Shown here in pieces: positions 18,843 to 27,676 of a DNA stretch of 64,000 nucleotides. The stretch's first letter is position 1. Every line of letters begins with the position of its first letter. The DNA is from Trichomonas vaginalis G3. Lineage: Eukaryota; Parabasalia; Trichomonadida; Trichomonadidae. The stretch covers positions 248,001-312,000 of the forward strand of contig NW_026529174.1 in NCBI RefSeq assembly GCF_026262505.1, written 5' to 3'. Under the pieces are notes generated by a model that saw nothing but the letters and a program-made list of their open reading frames with translations, was not told the origin of the DNA and did no database searches. The position numbers and the translations under genes were made by a program.

Positions 18843-19326
18843 GTCTAAGAGCCATTTGTCAGATTTTCCCGAAATGCAAGGTTAAGATTTTAGCAGCGAC
18901 TAACTTTGAGTGTACATATATAATTGTTATACTGAGTACTTTCTATCTGTGTTACTTATTTGAGTCTAAGAGCCATTAGTCAGATTTTCCCGAAATGCAA
19001 GGTTAAGATTTTAGCAGCGACTAACTTTGAGTGTACATATATAATTGTTATACTGAGTACTTTCTATCTGTGTTACTTATTTGAGTCTAAGAGCCATTAG
19101 TCAGATTTTCCCGAAATGCAAGGTTAAGATTTTAGCAGCGACTAACTTTGAGTGTACATATATAATTGTTATACTGAGTACTTTCTATCTGTGTTACTTA
19201 TTTGAGTCTAAGAGCCATTAGTCAGATTTTCCCGAAATGCAAGGTTAAGATTTTAGCAGCGACTAACTTTGAGTGTACATATATAATTGTTATACTGAGT
19301 ACTTTCTATCTGTGTTACTTATTTGA
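18843..19326. repeat. Tandem array, 4 x 121 bp, inside the MULE
   Basis: Four head-to-tail 121-bp units start at 18843, 18964, 19085 and 19206 (each opening GTCTAAGAGCCATT), followed by a short fifth partial unit at 19327. Copies are almost identical. The array lies between the transposase start and the right terminal repeat, a position used for transposase-binding or promoter repeats in other MULEs. Confidence 0.95.
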
Positions 19327-19483
19327 GTCTAAGAGTCATTTCTACCATAGAACTAGATATTGTCTCTCATTAAATATATATAACTGTAAACTGCTTAATT
19401 CATTTATCTATTTAGATAAAATTATATTTATATAAGAGTTCATGTTATTATTTCATCTTTATTATTTTTTTTATTCCTTTGAA

Positions 19484-19523
19484 AAGTGACACTGGATAGT
19501 TTGTCCCTTTCTCTAAACTTTAT
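19484..19523. repeat. MULE right terminal inverted repeat and target duplication
   Basis: AAGTGACACTGGATAGTTTG then TCCC and a few bases close the element at 19513. TAAACTTTAT (19514-19523) repeats the left-hand target site. Confidence 0.9.
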
Positions 19524-19816
19524 CTTTATCTTTACACCTTTCATCATTACCATTACCTTTAGCGAGTTTATTTACTCTTTCAACTTTATCTTTTGATAGT
19601 CTTTCGTTTAATTTTTTCTGAAGTTTTTCGTTACCAAGTTCTAAAATTTTACATGGATGATATTTAAACCCGTTGCAAACTTTTTGGCACCAGTAGCGAA
19701 AACGGCTAAAAGATAAAAAATAAATTATTTTAAAATTAATGTTAATTTTTTTAATGATTTATAAATAAATATATTTTAATGCATCGTCTATATATAGATG
19801 TAACAAAAAAGTCACT
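19524..19816. other. Right end of Polinton copy 1
   Basis: The sequence just outside the MULE still looks coding on the minus strand up to about 19700 (Lys/Glu-rich with a CQKVCNGF segment), so the MULE landed within or next to a Polinton gene. The rest is AT-rich with a TATATATAGA palindrome (19788-19797). The proposed terminus is AGTGAC read inward from 19816. Confidence 0.45.
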
Positions 19817-20315
19817 AAACCCGTCAACATATACTACTGTCATCAAATCATGAGAGTTTTTACTGTTTTATATTGGTTTTTCTCAAATTTTTGAAAGGAA
19901 AAATTCGGTAGTTGAATTTAAGCTTAATGTATTTAGAAATATAAAATCGAGTAATAAGATCGAGTCTACGCCGATATGATTATCGTTCTCCTTAAATTAT
20001 TTTTATATAATTACAATCTAAATATAATTACATTTATAAACACAGATATTAAAATTTTGAATAGTCTACATGCAGCAGATTTGAGACCACGGGTATTGTC
20101 ACCTTTTTATATTTGCTTAATAATGAGTAATTTTTTAAATAGATACGTATATTTTAATTTCTAACATCAGAAGAAAAGCTCTAGTGTACGTGCAGAATGT
20201 ATTCAACCTCAGCAGCAAAATAGAACTCCCTTGGTCAATTCTTTACCCAAATTACGAATCAATCCTAAAAGCGGTCCACCTTCAGGATTCACTTCAGCCA
20301 AAAAATTTAACTCTC
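19817..20315. other. Intergenic, upstream of the B56 gene
   Basis: No gene is supported here. Near its end, TCTAACATCAG (20160-20170) resembles the combined branch-point/acceptor motif of trichomonad introns, and the B56 frame is open from 20139 without an ATG. This raises the possibility of an upstream exon. Confidence 0.4.
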
Positions 20316-21629
20316 ATGCAAGTTTCTGTTGAACAGACACAACAAGAAAAGCAAGATGAAACTCCATTGACTCTTTCGCCAGCACTGGCAACACAATTTG
20401 TCGAAGCATTACAATTTTGTAAGACAATAGTCGACTTTGATAACCCACAGACAATCAATATGAGAAGCAAAAAAGCAGATTATCTCACGAAAATCTTCAA
20501 TACTGTTAATAACGTTCACGTATTTCGGAGCCTAGACGAATCATTACGAGTAGAATTATTCGATATGATAAAAGTAAACATATTACGCGAAATTCCACCT
20601 ATTCCACTCACGATTATCGACGCAGATTCAAGGATACCAATTAACACTAATAGTTGGTTACATCTTTCAACTGTTCATAGAATACTATACTCATTCGTAT
20701 CTAATTCGGAGATCAGTGCTCTGCAAAATTTATTAACTAAAGATTTTCTCACGCGTTACATAACATTACTCGAAAGTCCAGATCCAAAAGAGATACAAGC
20801 AGTCGAATCTTTCATATTACTCGTATTTGATACAGTCTCAGGCTATCGTCAGATAATTTTTCAAATAATTTTACGCCAGCTTCTCAAATACCGTGATAAC
20901 TACATGCTATATCCTTGTGTAGCCCCATGCCTCCGATTTCTCCATCATTTCTTGAAAGCGCAGACGCTCCCTCTCAAACCTCCATTTTTCACACTTTACA
21001 AAACGATTATTTTCCCCTTAATTTCCTCTCAAATGTCTTCTGAGTTTTTCGGACCATTTAATCAACTCGCCGAGTTCTTTGAGAGCCAAGATGGAACCAT
21101 TTCCACATGGACTCTTTACGAATTAGTGAAACATTGGCCAAAAACAGACACAAACAAAGAAACTGCTTTTCTTAGCCATTTTTCATATTTGGCGCCTCAT
21201 CTTCCACCGAAAGACATCGAGAGCTGCGGCTTGATCATCTTCAACATCCTTAAGGAATCCTTGGATTCGTTGAACTTCAAAACAAACATTTCTGCTTTGA
21301 ATGTAATAACGAACAAAAATTTTTTAATTGTTTTCTCATCGTTTTCGACAAAACTCGTTCCTATCATACTGAAAGGTGTTGATAGATGCAGCGCGCACTG
21401 GAACGTTGTTGTATCAAAAGCAGCTTTGGACGCAGCCAGAGTTTTGATGTCTGTAAACCATGATGTCGGCAGCAGACTCGAAATCGGAAGAATAGAGAGT
21501 GAGAGAAATAGAGCAATACAATCTAAAAGAAGGAATTGGGAGGTTTTGGTCGAAGAAGTCACAAAAAATGACAAAAATAATTTTGACAAAGAAGAGATAT
21601 TACAGAGAATCGATGTGTTATTTAAGTAA
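20316..21629 (+). CDS. PP2A regulatory subunit, B56 (B-prime) type
   Basis: 437 residues from the first ATG (MQVSVEQTQQ). B56 subunits are HEAT-repeat proteins that bind the PP2A A/C core and choose its substrates. Family landmarks are present in order: RELPP-like REIPPIPLTIIDADSR, HRILYSFVSNSE, LLVFDTVSGYRQ, YRDNYMLYPCVAPCLRFLHH, SSQMSSEFFGPFNQLAEFF, LYELVKHWPKTDTNKETAFL and CSAHWNVVVSKAALDAAR. The frame is open for a further 59 codons upstream without an ATG, and residues there look coding, so a spliced or truncated N-terminus is possible. A TCACTT initiator-like site lies 28 bases before the chosen ATG. Host housekeeping gene. Confidence 0.85.
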   Translation: MQVSVEQTQQEKQDETPLTLSPALATQFVEALQFCKTIVDFDNPQTINMRSKKADYLTKIFNTVNNVHVFRSLDESLRVELFDMIKVNILREIPPIPLTIIDADSRIPINTNSWLHLSTVHRILYSFVSNSEISALQNLLTKDFLTRYITLLESPDPKEIQAVESFILLVFDTVSGYRQIIFQIILRQLLKYRDNYMLYPCVAPCLRFLHHFLKAQTLPLKPPFFTLYKTIIFPLISSQMSSEFFGPFNQLAEFFESQDGTISTWTLYELVKHWPKTDTNKETAFLSHFSYLAPHLPPKDIESCGLIIFNILKESLDSLNFKTNISALNVITNKNFLIVFSSFSTKLVPIILKGVDRCSAHWNVVVSKAALDAARVLMSVNHDVGSRLEIGRIESERNRAIQSKRRNWEVLVEEVTKNDKNNFDKEEILQRIDVLFK

Positions 21630-22032
21630 TAGAGCCTTTATTTTGTTTGCATGTATATTATTATATTATTGTATTTAACATTTTTATTGTTTTGTTTTAT
21701 TCATCAAGTGTAAATACAAATTTTATTCATGAATTTTATTAACTGCCTCACTTTTTACATATTCCTTCACTAACACTAGTTAATCTAAAAAATTAAATTA
21801 AATTTCAATGAAATTAAAGCTAAATTACAGAAATTTTAATGATTATACACAGTCATTAGATTTACTAATGTTAGAAAGTGAAATTTTATCTAAAACTATG
21901 ATATTCTCTAATGTAAGTTGTTGAATTTTCTCTGTTTATTATATATGCCGTGTAAATATTTGAAAAGTAATCAATTTTAATAATAAAACGGGAAAATTTT
22001 TAAAATAAAATAATTAATTATAAAGAAACTAA
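21630..22032. other. Intergenic, AT-rich
   Basis: 403 bp between the converging B56 and ankyrin genes. I see only AT-rich 3' flanking sequence; no gene or repeat is supported. Confidence 0.6.
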
Positions 22033-23745
22033 TTAATAGTTAGCGACATGGTTGTAATCACCACGGAACCAGTCTTGAAGGTAGTTGACGACCTCTCTCT
22101 TGACGAGCATCGTGGCAAGTTCAATTGGAACTTTGCCTTTATTGTCTTCGAGGTCGTACATCGAACCTTGGAGAACCAACAGCTTTGCATTGGTTACCTT
22201 TCCGTTTTGAACTGCGTGGTGCAATGGTGACTTGCCTTCTGCATCCTGGTGGTTGACGTTTGCTCCACTGTGCATGAGATAGTCAAGGAAGACTTGGTTA
22301 TTTCTCTCTGCTGCGTAAGAGAGAACAGTGCGTAAGGCAGTGTCTGTCTCATTGATGTTGAAGCCGAGCTGGAGCAGCTTGTTGAAGATCGGAATGCTTT
22401 CTGCAGAGGTAATGGCGAAGATGAGGCTGTGTCCCTTTGTGTCCTTGACGTGAATGTCAGCTCCGTGGTCGATCAAGAAGCAGAATGCTTCCAAAGAGTG
22501 GGATTTGATCGCGTAGTAAAGAGTTCCATGGCCTTCTTGATCCAAGCTGTTGATATCTGCACCACGATCTAAGAACGTGGTGATTAATCGATGTTTCCGT
22601 AGGAACAAGCGTAGTGGAGTGGCTGAACCTTGGAATCGTCGACCGTTAGGGCGTTGGCGCCATTATCGAGAAGGAAGTGGCATGATTCAACACTTTGGAA
22701 CTTCGATGCGATGCATATTGGAGTTTGTAACTTCGAATTTTGTAATTTCGATATTTGCTCCGTGGTTCGTGAGCCATTGTAATGCTGCAACGTAATTGTG
22801 ACTTGCAGCAATATGCAATGGTGTATTGCCTTCGTTATCATGAGCATTTATGGTTGCACCGTTATCTGATAAATAGTCCCATAGAGGTGGCAAGTAATAA
22901 TGGAAGGAGTAAAGTAATGCTACGTCCATGTCTTGTTTTTCTTTAATGTACAAAACGAGGTTCCTGAGGTTGTATTCCAAGAATTTGGATTTATCAACGT
23001 TGGCACTGAGAACTGGATCCTGTACAAGGTCGTAATTGTGGGTTCTTAATGCATAGATCATGCATTGATCATCCATTTTTTGGGACTGTAGGCACAAGTC
23101 GATAATTTCTTTGCATCCTCCGATAATTGCTAGGTAGAGGCAGTTTTGGGTAACCTTCATGAGCATTTTCTCTAGCAAGTATTTGAAGACGGTCAAAGAG
23201 CCATGGTAGGCGGCAACTTCGAGGAGGTTAAGATTGTAAATTGGGTATAGAGCAGAGTCTAAGGTATCTTCAATACTGATAAAGCTCTGTCTCAGGTATT
23301 CGATTAAAGCTGGAAGGTCGTCGCGCATAATTAAGAAGAAGATGGAGCTGGGTTCATGAACGGTTAACAAATATGGCTGTCTGACAGGGAAACTAAGGTT
23401 GAATTCCTTATTCAGCAAGTATTTAAAGGCTGGATGAATGTTTTCAAGGCCTTTATCTGGCAGATACTCCTTATAAAGGATCTTGAAAACCTCCCAATAG
23501 GCGGCAAAATATTTGTTCTTAAGAGTACAATGTATGCTAATATCGGTTAATATTGAAGCAATGGGGACATTGTACTTAGAAACCAAGATGGATTTGATCT
23601 TTTCGACAATTTGTCTAATTGTTGTTTCTTCAGTGGAGGTAAGGTTGTACACTGAGTCATATGTGCTTAAGTAGTCTTCTATGCTTTCAAAAAAGGCTAA
23701 TGATGAAGGGTCGCTAAATTTTGAATTCGTTTCAAAAAAATGATT
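22033..23745 (-). pseudogene. Ankyrin-repeat (DUF3447-type) gene, decayed
   Basis: The minus strand encodes a typical trichomonad ankyrin protein. An N-terminal DUF3447-like helical domain (YDSVYNLTSTEE, then HPAFKYLLNKEFNL, VAAYHGSLTVFKYLLEK) is followed by ankyrin repeats such as HDNEGNTPLHIAASHNYVAAL, DSKVQPLHYACSYGN, DQEGHGTLYYAIKSHSLEA, DTKGHSLIFAITSAE and DAEGKSPLHHAVQNGK. The frame has no ATG at its start and changes at about 22720 and again at about 22610, so two frameshifts split the repeat domain. The repeats remain readable, so decay is recent. Ankyrin genes form one of the largest families in these genomes, so loss of one member would be tolerated. Sequencing error could mimic one of the shifts. 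Confidence 0.8.
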
Positions 23746-24594
23746 TTAAAATCTTGTTGATTTGTATGAAAATTTACAGGCGCAATACTATATGCCTTAT
23801 TATAACTATAATAATATGAATTAAATTGATTTCGTTTCTTAATGATTGAAAATCTACTTTGTATTGAAAATAATCGCGCGGCAAAATAAAATTTGTAAAA
23901 CTTGTTCTAAATCGAGAAATGAATATTACTGCTACAATTTTAAAATTTGAATGTCATGAGATTGAATGAAACATAAATAATGAAATTGAAAAGAATTTGA
24001 GTCTTACAAATCGTTGCAATAAATTTCTTCAAAAAATAAGCAAATATTTAATGTTAGTTATGCATAATGACAAGGAATTATCAATGACAGATTAAGATTA
24101 ATTGAAAAAATTCTGAGAATTAATTGTTCTGACAACAAATTGCTTAGTGATAAGATAGTTCTTAATAATTTCGATAGTAAGCATATATTTCCAAAATTGA
24201 TCACTTTTGAATTAGACTCGAATCCATCAATAATAATGGGCGGGATAAATTGGAGAATTTGATCCAATAATGTGTCTTTATGAGATGTCGGAGTAGATTT
24301 GATGGTGAATATTTGGGAAAAATCTGAATATTTCATAAAAGATATAAACTAGCTCTTTTTTATTAAAAAGATGCTAGTATTTGCATATCTAAATCGGAGA
24401 AAAGTACAAAAGAGCGCTTTTCAATAATTTTAACAATATGAAAATTCAAGAGTCAGATAGATCATTAAATTTATCTTTTAAATTAAATGTCTTATTAACC
24501 ACGAATTTATTATGGTGTAAATTTTCGAACGATTGTGATGTAAGATTATGAAATGTAAAAAACAAAAAAAATTGAATGGTCTCTAATGATATTC
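23746..24594. other. Intergenic
   Basis: A 92-codon minus-strand frame at 24058-24336 is the only long one; its Leu/Ile/Ser-rich product matches nothing I know and is probably chance. Nothing else is supported. Confidence 0.5.
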
Positions 24595-24617
24595 TGTTGC
24601 ATGCTAAGTAGTGTCAA
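24595..24617. repeat. Foldback element left terminal repeat
   Basis: Starts TGTTGCATGCTAAGTAGTGT and ends CAA. It is the reverse complement of 26137-26159 with one difference. Confidence 0.85.
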
Positions 24618-24927
24618 TGTGTAAACCTCTCAATTTTATTGTCGGGGAAGCAACACAATTCCCTCAAAAATATTGAAAAAATATAGAAAATAAAATGAAT
24701 TAAGATGTACTTAAAATGAGAAATAGATTATGATATTAGATTTTAGAAAAAACAGACTTTTGATATAACTTTTGAGAATCTCATATAAAAAAAAGCATTT
24801 AAAAATAAATTTAAATATCTTATTTATTTTACTATTGTAAATATATTCTGATATTTTTAGAAAAAAACACTTTTCATAAGTATTCAATATTTGAGAATAC
24901 GCTCCAAAAAAGAATAGATTCTTTTAT

Positions 24928-25016
24928 ATTTGCTTATATAAAAGGAAACTCTCTATCAGATGCGAATGCCTGAATTCAGCACCTCTGATAGAGAGTTTCC
25001 TCTTATATAAGCAAAT
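24928..25016. repeat. Stem-loop 1 (33-bp arms)
   Basis: Arms 24928-24960 and 24984-25016 pair with one mismatch around a 23-base loop containing GAATTC. It has a mirror copy at 25659-25747. Confidence 0.9.
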
Positions 25017-25065
25017 CTTTTTCATTCGTTTTTGTTAATATAAAAACATCAAAATCTACCAATAT

Positions 25066-25126
25066 GAGAAATTAAACCCTGCGAGGCACCAGTCTAGAAC
25101 TGGCGCTTCGCAGGGTTTAATTTCTC
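25066..25126. repeat. Stem-loop 2
   Basis: GAGAAATTAAACCCTGCG pairs with CGCAGGGTTTAATTTCTC. The inner stem has two wobble-type mismatches. The mirror copy is at 25549-25609. Confidence 0.9.
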
Positions 25127-25140
25127 TTGACAAATGACAA

Positions 25141-25176
25141 AACTTGTTCGCAATTGTGAACCATTGCGAGCAAGTT
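25141..25176. repeat. Stem-loop 3
   Basis: AACTTGTTCGCAAT pairs with ATTGCGAGCAAGTT (one mismatch). A short perfect palindrome CCAGATATCTGG follows at 25179-25190. Confidence 0.85.
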
Positions 25177-25189
25177 TGCCAGATATCTG

Positions 25190-25252
25190 GAAGGAATTGC
25201 TCCTTATGATATATGCATTGTAACTGTATATATCATAAAGAGCAATTCCTTC
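25190..25252. repeat. Stem-loop 4 (25-bp arms)
   Basis: Arms 25190-25214 and 25228-25252 pair with one mismatch around a 13-base loop. Confidence 0.9.
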
Positions 25253-25263
25253 AATTAAACGCA

Positions 25264-25303
25264 AAAACTTTGGTGCAATCGTTGCTGATTGCACCAAAGT
25301 TTT
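25264..25303. repeat. Stem-loop 5 (17-bp arms)
   Basis: AAAACTTTGGTGCAATC pairs perfectly with GATTGCACCAAAGTTTT around a 6-base loop. Confidence 0.9.
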
Positions 25304-25316
25304 CGAACTTTCCCGA

Positions 25317-25375
25317 GGGAATTGGAGGGTGAGAGATACATAGTCTATCTATGTACCTCCCACCCTCCAAATCCC
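25317..25375. repeat. Stem-loop 6 (27-bp arms)
   Basis: Arms 25317-25343 and 25349-25375 pair with three mismatches around a 5-base loop. The GGAGGGTG core is more GC-rich than the surroundings. Confidence 0.9.
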
Positions 25376-25376
25376 A

Positions 25377-25440
25377 CTCTAAATGGGAGAAACTTTGTTC
25401 GCATGTTATCTTATTCAAACAAAGTTTCTCCCATTTAGAG
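25377..25440. repeat. Stem-loop 7 (23-bp arms)
   Basis: Arms 25377-25399 and 25418-25440 pair perfectly around an 18-base loop. Confidence 0.9.
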
Positions 25441-25441
25441 A

Positions 25442-25500
25442 AGGAATAGGAGCCTACCAGGCACTGATATATAATCAGTGCTTTGTAGGCTCCTATTCCT
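25442..25500. repeat. Stem-loop 8 (27-bp arms)
   Basis: Arms 25442-25468 and 25474-25500 pair with two mismatches around a 5-base loop. Confidence 0.9.
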
Positions 25501-25548
25501 AATAAAAATTTGAAAACTTTGGAGCATTTGATTATTGTATTTTGTCAA

Positions 25549-25609
25549 GAGAAATTCAACCCTGCGAAGTGCCAGTTCTAGACTGGTGCCTCGCAGGGTT
25601 TAATTTCTC
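25549..25609. repeat. Stem-loop 9, mirror of stem-loop 2
   Basis: Reverse-complement copy of 25066-25126 in the right arm. Its own stem mismatches are again transitions. Confidence 0.9.
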
Positions 25610-25658
25610 ATATTGGTAGATTTTGATGTTTTTATATTAACAAAAACGAATGAAAAAG

Positions 25659-25747
25659 ATTTGCTTATATAAGAGGAAACTCTCTATCAGAGGTGCTGAA
25701 TTCAGGCATTCGCATCTGATAGAGAGTCTCCTTTTATATAAGCGAAT
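25659..25747. repeat. Stem-loop 10, mirror of stem-loop 1
   Basis: Arms 25659-25691 and 25715-25747. Reverse-complement copy of 24928-25016. Confidence 0.9.
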
Positions 25748-26136
25748 ATAAAAGAATCTATTCTTTTTTGGAGCGTATTTTCAAATATTGAATACTTATG
25801 AAAAGTGTTTTTCCTAAAAATTTAATATAATGCTTAGCACAATATATAAAATTAAAATATCTATAATTATTTTCTATATCACACTTTTCATTACACCTTG
25901 AAAAGTCTTCTCAAACTCTATTTTTAATTATTTTTTAGATATATCTCAAGTGTGATTATTCAAAAACTCATATAGACTATATTTATTTTTTTCATTCAAA
26001 AAATTATATGAGAATCTCAAATTAACTTTCAAATTTTTTATTTTAAAAACATATTAATAATCATATTTTAAGATACTTTTTCGCCCAAAAAATAATCGTA
26101 CTTCTTCGACGATTAATAGGCTCTCAATTTCTATCG

Positions 26137-26159
26137 TTGACACTACTTAGTATGCAACA
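26137..26159. repeat. Foldback element right terminal repeat
   Basis: TTGACACTACTTAGTATGCA then ACA, the inverted partner of 24595-24617. Confidence 0.85.
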
Positions 26160-26383
26160 TTTTATTTAAACATATATTGATATCTTATAATTTATACAAT
26201 TGATTTTTGACATTATTTCAATATTTTCAATTCTCATGGCAGTAACTGTCAGAATTGATGATTCAATCTACTTTTTACGTTCGTTCAATTCAATGTTCCC
26301 TAATAAGACTATCAACAATTTACGCATTACTTTCAAAAATATGGCTTTTTAAATTTTTGAATTAATCTCAAAATTCTAATTAT

Positions 26384-27676
26384 ATGAAATCACTCAAGGA
26401 CCCACTCTCCCTCCCAAAACGAGGCTGGCTAAAGAAAAAAGGAAACAACCAAGGATTATGGCATAACAGGTATGTTTCTATTTCAGATCACTCAATTATC
26501 GTATCCAAAGATGAAGCAATTACAAACATTGATATTGTAATCCCCATGACACCAGATGTTACTTTCGAATTAGTTCGCGGAGCAACAAATCCGAGATTTC
26601 AAATCAAGCCATCTAAGGACGCTCAGCCTATTTTATTTTCTGCATGCTCATCTGAAGAAATATCCGAGTGGTTTAACGTTTTTCGATCAATTCAAACAAC
26701 ATGCACTAAACTGTCGATGGATGACTTCCAGATAATTTCTGTTCTTGGCAGAGGTTACTATGGAAAGGTCATGCTTTGCAGAAGATATGATAATGATCAG
26801 CTTTATGCAATCAAATCCATAAGAAAATCTGTGATAAACGATGTTGATGGTTGCTCTGTTCTTACTGAGAAGAATATCATGATGAAAATCCATCATCCAT
26901 TCGTTGTTAACCTCTGTTTCGCCTTCCAATCTGATCGTAAGGTCTATTTAGGCTTGGAATACGCTTCTGGCGGAGAATTGTTTTATTACATGGAAAAAGT
27001 CGGAGTTGTTCCAATTGACGATGCCAGATTGTACATTGCTGAAATTGGCTTGGCTCTCTCTCATTTGCACAAGTACGGAATCATTTACAGAGATCTGAAA
27101 CCTGAAAACGTTTTATTTGACGCAGATGGTCATATAAAGCTTACAGATTTCGGACTCTCAAAGGAGTTAAACGGTACTACAGGAGCAACCACCTTCTGTG
27201 GAACACCGGATTATTTAGCCCCAGAAGTTGTTCTTCAGCAGGAATACGGAACAAAGATCGATGAGTGGGCATTAGGTATTCTGACTTACGAAATGATTTT
27301 CGGTCGTACTCCTTTCTATAACGAGAACAAGTCGATTTTATTACAAGATATTGTTGAATCGGAACCGTTCTATCCTGAAGATGCGGATGAGAGAATTGTC
27401 GACTTCATGAAGAGATTACTCGAGAAGGATCCAAAGAAACGCGCTACATTTGAAGAAATTAAAAGTCATCCGTTCTTTGAAGGAGTTGATTGGGATGCAA
27501 TTCTTGGCAGAGAGTACATGCCAAGCTATATTCCACAAATTAAAGACAGGTTCTCAACTCAGAATTTTGATCCCGAATTTACCAATGAAATCGCTGTAGA
27601 TTCATTTGTAACCCCTGGTATGACCGATTTCGGCAACATTGCTGGATTCTCTTTTGTTCAAACTGGCTTAGCCTAA
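26384..27676 (+). CDS. AKT-like protein kinase (PH domain + AGC kinase)
   Basis: 430 residues. A PH domain at about 10-105 (KRGWLKKKGNNQGLWHNRYV to SEEISEWFNVFRSI) would bind phosphoinositides at membranes. The AGC kinase domain at about 115-385 has the glycine loop LGRGYYGKVML, catalytic Lys in YAIKSIRK, YRDLKPENVLF, DFGLSKE, and the activation loop TTFCGTPDYLAPE with its PDK1-type threonine. The C-tail carries DSFVTPG (turn-motif-like) and IAGFSFV, a hydrophobic motif of the AGC F-x-x-F-S-F type. All catalytic residues are present, so it should be an active Ser/Thr kinase of the PKB/AKT group. The ATG follows a TCAAAATTC initiator-like site. Intact host gene. Confidence 0.93.
   Translation: MKSLKDPLSLPKRGWLKKKGNNQGLWHNRYVSISDHSIIVSKDEAITNIDIVIPMTPDVTFELVRGATNPRFQIKPSKDAQPILFSACSSEEISEWFNVFRSIQTTCTKLSMDDFQIISVLGRGYYGKVMLCRRYDNDQLYAIKSIRKSVINDVDGCSVLTEKNIMMKIHHPFVVNLCFAFQSDRKVYLGLEYASGGELFYYMEKVGVVPIDDARLYIAEIGLALSHLHKYGIIYRDLKPENVLFDADGHIKLTDFGLSKELNGTTGATTFCGTPDYLAPEVVLQQEYGTKIDEWALGILTYEMIFGRTPFYNENKSILLQDIVESEPFYPEDADERIVDFMKRLLEKDPKKRATFEEIKSHPFFEGVDWDAILGREYMPSYIPQIKDRFSTQNFDPEFTNEIAVDSFVTPGMTDFGNIAGFSFVQTGLA

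Larger units (their letters stand above)
16927..19513. mobile_element. MULE-type DNA transposon inserted in Polinton copy 1
   Basis: A 2587-bp element bounded by inverted repeats of roughly 30 bp with a perfect core GGGACAAACTATCCAGTGTC, and by a 10-bp direct duplication TAAACTTTAT, the 9-11 bp size expected of Mutator-like elements. It contains one transposase gene on the minus strand and a 4 x 121 bp tandem array upstream of that gene. Polinton sequence continues on both sides, so the MULE is the younger insertion. It looks whole. Confidence 0.92.
1..19816. mobile_element. Polinton/Maverick copy 1 (partial, left end outside window)
   Basis: The stretch carries the hallmark Polinton set: jelly-roll-type major capsid, FtsK/HerA-like packaging ATPase, rve integrase and protein-primed DNA polymerase B. 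It adds a primase/SF3 helicase, a fibre and a KilA-N gene. Structural genes lie on the plus strand at the left; polymerase and one integrase lie on the minus strand at the right. The right terminus is proposed at 19816, because reading inward from there gives AGTGACTTTTTTGTTACATC, an AG-type end as Polintons have; the matching left terminus is not in the window. A MULE transposon has inserted near this end. The copy is a fossil with about five breaks plus that insertion, while many genes still look whole, so it is probably fairly young. Confidence 0.85.
24853..25821. repeat. Large inverted repeat enclosing the stem-loops
   Basis: The left arm (24853-25134) and right arm (25541-25821) are near-perfect reverse complements of about 280 bp, separated by about 400 bp that is itself almost entirely hairpins. 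The differences I checked between arms are transitions. Confidence 0.9.
24595..26159. mobile_element. Non-coding foldback element with hairpin cluster
   Basis: A 1565-bp element bounded by 23-bp inverted ends (22 of 23 match) that encodes no protein of note. Its middle is a large inverted repeat (arms of about 280 bp, 24853-25134 and 25541-25821). Ten stem-loops of 14-33 bp arms lie within or between the arms. The stems have different sequences, so they did not arise by tandem copying. I found no clear target duplication. It is probably a non-autonomous transposon of the foldback/MITE kind, but its superfamily is unknown. Confidence 0.75.

Noticed and set aside
18843-19326. CRISPR-like array
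   Set aside because: Repeats are contiguous without unique spacers, and the host is a eukaryote.
18788-19435. Two short plus-strand frames with the same peptide
   Set aside because: They are produced by the 121-bp tandem repeats in the MULE and have no independent support.
16917-19523. The MULE transposase as a gene of the Polinton
   Set aside because: It has its own inverted ends and a 10-bp target duplication, so it is a separate younger insertion.
24058-24336. 92-codon minus-strand frame
   Set aside because: No motif and a composition like translated AT-rich DNA; treated as chance.
24853-25821. CRISPR array or integron-type attachment sites in the hairpin cluster
   Set aside because: No recurring repeat between the stems, no integrase nearby, and each stem has its own sequence.
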